64,000 bases of DNA from Devosia sp. 2618 (GTDB lineage Bacteria; Pseudomonadota; Alphaproteobacteria; Rhizobiales; Devosiaceae), in the NCBI RefSeq assembly GCF_040546815.1, contig NZ_JBEPOO010000001.1, positions 1,302,001 to 1,366,000 of the forward strand, read 5' to 3'. Below, piece by piece: positions 61,789-64,000 of this stretch. Within the stretch, counting starts at the first letter, position 1. Every line of letters starts with the position of its first letter. Made by a program: the position numbers and the translations under genes. Under the pieces are notes generated by a model. It saw only the letters and a program-made list of their open reading frames with translations, was not told where the DNA came from and ran no database searches.

Positions 61789-62427
61789 TCAGAGATTAGC
61801 GCGGTCCCAGGCCCACCAGTCGCCCTTGTGCTGCAGGGCCTCGGCGAGGCGCTCCTCATAGTCCTCGCGCGGAATTTCCGTGCCGCCCAGTGACGCCAGG
61901 TGGTCGGTCACAAACTGGGTGTCGAGCAGCACATAGCCGCCGGCATTAAGGCGGTCGACCAGATGCGCCATCGCCATCTTGCTGGCATTGGTGCGGCGAT
62001 GAAACATCGACTCGCCAAAGAAGGCGCCGCCGATGGCGAGGCCATAGAGGCCACCGACCAGATCCCGGCCGTCCCATACTTCCACCGTGTGTGCGACGCC
62101 CCGACGGAACAGTTCGCCATAGACGGAGCGAATGGTGCGGTTGATCCAGGTGTTGTCGCGGTCCTGCCCGACGGTGGCGCAGCCCTCGATGGTCGCTGCG
62201 AAATCGCTGTCAACCTTGACGGTAAAACCCGTCTTGCGGATCGCCTTGCGCAGGCTGGTCGAGAGGTGAAAGCCATCGAGCGGGATGATGCCGCGCATTT
62301 CCGGGCTAACCCAGAATATGTCCTCGTCCGTCGCGTCTTCGGCCATCGGGAAAATGCCGGCGCGATAGGCGCGAACGATCAGCTCGGGGGTGATGTCGAC
62401 ATCGAAGGGGTCTTGTCGGCGGGCCAT
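61789..62427 (-). CDS. aat: Leucyl/phenylalanyl-tRNA-protein transferase
   Basis: Adds Leu or Phe to proteins with N-terminal Arg or Lys, marking them for ClpS/ClpAP degradation. 212 residues. Motifs: AYRAGIFPMAEDATDEDIFW, SPEMRGIIPLDGFHLSTSLR, GELFRRGVAHTVEVWDG, LVGGLYGLAIGGAFFGESMF and LDTQFVTDHLASLGGTEIPR. All are conserved in the family. It lies on the same strand as accC with a repeat element between. Confidence 0.95.
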   Translation of the reverse strand: MARRQDPFDVDITPELIVRAYRAGIFPMAEDATDEDIFWVSPEMRGIIPLDGFHLSTSLRKAIRKTGFTVKVDSDFAATIEGCATVGQDRDNTWINRTIRSVYGELFRRGVAHTVEVWDGRDLVGGLYGLAIGGAFFGESMFHRRTNASKMAMAHLVDRLNAGGYVLLDTQFVTDHLASLGGTEIPREDYEERLAEALQHKGDWWAWDRANL

Positions 62428-62428
62428 C

Positions 62429-62521
62429 AGTAGACCTCATCCTGAGCTTGTCGAAGGGCGAGGTCGTGGCACCATGCGGGCACGACCTCGTGGTTCGACG
62501 GGCTCACCATGAGGTCTGCTG
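62429..62521. repeat. Palindromic intergenic repeat, family 1 (full copy, inverted)
   Basis: AGTAGACCTCATCCTGAGCT...CGAAGGGCGAGGTCGTGG at the left and CACGACCTCGTGGTTCGACG...CACCATGAGGTCT at the right are imperfect reverse complements. It is the copy at 5716-5805 turned round, and it separates aat from accC. Confidence 0.85.
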
Positions 62522-62544
62522 CGACACCCATGATGAGCCTTCAA

Positions 62545-63891
62545 TCAGACCTTGTTCTCGGCCAGGTATTTTTCGAGCCAGTGAATGTCGTAATTTCCGG
62601 CCAGAACGTCTGGCTCGCGGATCAGACGCTGGAACAGCGGCAGGGTGGTCTTGATACCGTCGATGACGAATTCGTCGATCGCGCGGCGCAGACGCTGCAG
62701 GCATTCCTCACGGGTACGACCGTAAACGATCAGCTTGCCGATCAGCGAGTCGTAATAGGGCGGGATCTTGTAGCCCTGATAGACAGCAGAATCGACGCGC
62801 ACACCAACGCCACCAGCGGGGTGGTAGAAGGTGATCGTGCCCGGCGATGGTGCGAAGGTCTGTGGGTCTTCAGCATTGATACGCACTTCGATGGCATGGC
62901 CATAAAAGCTCACATCGGACTGACGCATCGACAGCTTCTCGCCCGAAGCGACACGAATCTGTTCGTAGACGATGTCGATGCCGGTGATGCGTTCCGTAAC
63001 CGGATGCTCCACCTGCAGACGGGTGTTCATTTCGATGAAATAAAACTCGCCATTCTCGTACAGGAACTCGATCGTGCCAGCTCCCGAATACTTCAGCTTG
63101 CGCATCGCGGCGGCGCAGATCTCGCCGATCTTGTCGCGCTCTTCCGGCTTGATGGTGGGGCCACCGGCCTCTTCCCAAACCTTCTGGTGACGACGCTGCA
63201 GCGAGCAGTCACGCACACCAAGATGCACGGCATTGCCCTGGCCATCGCCAAGCACCTGCACTTCGATATGGCGCGGCTTGCCGAGGTACTTTTCCATATA
63301 GACGGAATCGTTGCCAAAGGCGGCCTTGGCTTCGGTGCGCGCGGTCGACCAGGCTTCGAGAACGTCGGCTTCGGTCTTGGCGACCTTCATGCCGCGACCA
63401 CCACCACCGGCGGTTGCCTTGATCAGAACCGGATAGCCGATTTCGCGGGCGGTCTTGATCGCGTCTTCGTCGCTTTCAACGGCGCCGACAGAGCCGGGAA
63501 CGACCGGAATACCAAGCTCGACGGCGGTCTTCTTTGCCGTGATCTTGTCGCCCATAATTTCGATATGGTGCGACGAGGGACCGATAAAGGTCACCTTGTG
63601 CTCGGTCAAAATCTTGGCGAAACGGGCGTTTTCCGACAGGAACCCGTAACCGGGATGTACCGCATCGGCGCCAGTGATCTCGCAGGCCGCCATGATCGAC
63701 GGAATGTTGAGATAGCTGTCCTTGGCGGCTGGCGGACCAATGCAGACGCTTTCGTCGGCGAGGCGCACATGCATGGCATTGGCGTCGGCCGTCGAATGCA
63801 CCGCAACGGTCTGGATACCCAGTTCCTTGCAGGCGCGCAGGATGCGCAGAGCGATTTCGCCGCGATTGGCGATGAGGACCTTTTGGAACAT
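62545..63891 (-). CDS. accC: Acetyl-CoA carboxylase, biotin carboxylase subunit
   Basis: Carboxylates the biotin of AccB with ATP and bicarbonate, the first step of fatty acid synthesis. 448 residues from ATG 63891 (MFQKVLIANRGEIALRILRA). ATP-grasp features: FIGPSSHHIEIMGDK, the glycine-rich loop GGGGRGMKV, EKYLGKPRHIEVQVLGDGQG and EMNTRLQVEHPVTE. It lies 10 bases behind accB, the usual accBC operon. Confidence 0.97.
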   Translation of the reverse strand: MFQKVLIANRGEIALRILRACKELGIQTVAVHSTADANAMHVRLADESVCIGPPAAKDSYLNIPSIMAACEITGADAVHPGYGFLSENARFAKILTEHKVTFIGPSSHHIEIMGDKITAKKTAVELGIPVVPGSVGAVESDEDAIKTAREIGYPVLIKATAGGGGRGMKVAKTEADVLEAWSTARTEAKAAFGNDSVYMEKYLGKPRHIEVQVLGDGQGNAVHLGVRDCSLQRRHQKVWEEAGGPTIKPEERDKIGEICAAAMRKLKYSGAGTIEFLYENGEFYFIEMNTRLQVEHPVTERITGIDIVYEQIRVASGEKLSMRQSDVSFYGHAIEVRINAEDPQTFAPSPGTITFYHPAGGVGVRVDSAVYQGYKIPPYYDSLIGKLIVYGRTREECLQRLRRAIDEFVIDGIKTTLPLFQRLIREPDVLAGNYDIHWLEKYLAENKV

Positions 63892-63901
63892 GAAGTCCCC
63901 C

Positions 63902-64000
63902 TTACTCGATGACGACGAGCGGCTCGCCGTATTCCACCGGCTGTGCATCCTGAACGAGAATGCGCGTGACGGTGCCGGAGCGATGCGCCGGGATCTGGTT
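63902..64000 (-). CDS. accB: Biotin carboxyl carrier protein of acetyl-CoA carboxylase, C-terminal end (cut by window edge)
   Basis: The last 32 codons are visible: [20 protein letters not shown], then [12 protein letters not shown] and TAA. In AccB this segment directly follows the biotinylated EAMKxM motif, which must lie just right of the window. Order accB-accC on the same strand supports the call. Confidence 0.92.
   Translation of the reverse strand, partial: NQIPAHRSGTVTRILVQDAQPVEYGEPLVVIE

Overview
The window looks like a chromosomal segment of a GC-rich alphaproteobacterium of the order Hyphomicrobiales, most likely Devosia or a close relative. This rests on gene content (NDUFA12-type complex I subunit, DUF2155 protein, aat next to accC-accB, DUF4169, B12-dependent NrdJ and MetH, a MetRS in one run with tatD and an MBL hydrolase) and on palindromic intergenic repeats of the 'cctcatggtgag...cgaaccacgagg' type. 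The genus is an inference; no rRNA or marker search was possible.

Positions 1-24500 are mostly housekeeping. They hold a PpiD-like foldase (cut at the left edge), tpiA, secG, pyrG, a DUF4169 protein, an MHS-type transporter, a VOC gene broken by one missing base, eno, aqpZ, AMP nucleosidase, a DUF1801 protein, folD with a DUF1643 gene, a CobW-like fragment, and metH with a perfect palindrome in its promoter. A forward run follows: rlpA, a D,D-carboxypeptidase, tmk, holB, metG, tatD and an MBL-fold hydrolase. Between amn and the DUF1801 gene is a probable structured non-coding RNA with its own terminator.

Positions 24639-30349 (all minus) form a coenzyme F420 salvage and use locus. It has an F420-dependent glucose-6-phosphate dehydrogenase with the catalytic and phosphate-binding residues kept, the glutamate ligase CofE, a three-gene ABC importer matching the proposed F420-0 importer, and a second F420-type LLM oxidoreductase. 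No gene for making the F420 core is in the window. This set was described mainly from Actinobacteria, so it is notable here. Next come an anti-sigma/ECF sigma/TetR cluster and two complete oligopeptide ABC loci (31711-37633 and 38066-43907). Two of the F420 start sites and the first oligopeptide locus, whose last genes include the TetR regulator, share an operator-like sequence close to TTGACCGNNTGGTCAA. This suggests one regulon.

Positions 44301-53869 encode a secretion island: an 1889-residue extracellular protein (N,N-dimethylformamidase-beta-like domain, Ig-like domain, then alternating DUF4082 and cadherin-like modules), a small unknown protein, a type I ABC exporter with an inactive C39-like domain, and its HlyD-type adaptor.

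The rest holds a rifampin ADP-ribosyltransferase (arr), a YciI protein, an orphan ORF tail, an A/T-richer SIR2-like gene (possible phage defence) directly behind nrdJ, nrdJ itself with a long leader, then NDUFA12, DUF2155, aat, accC and the end of accB (cut at the right edge).
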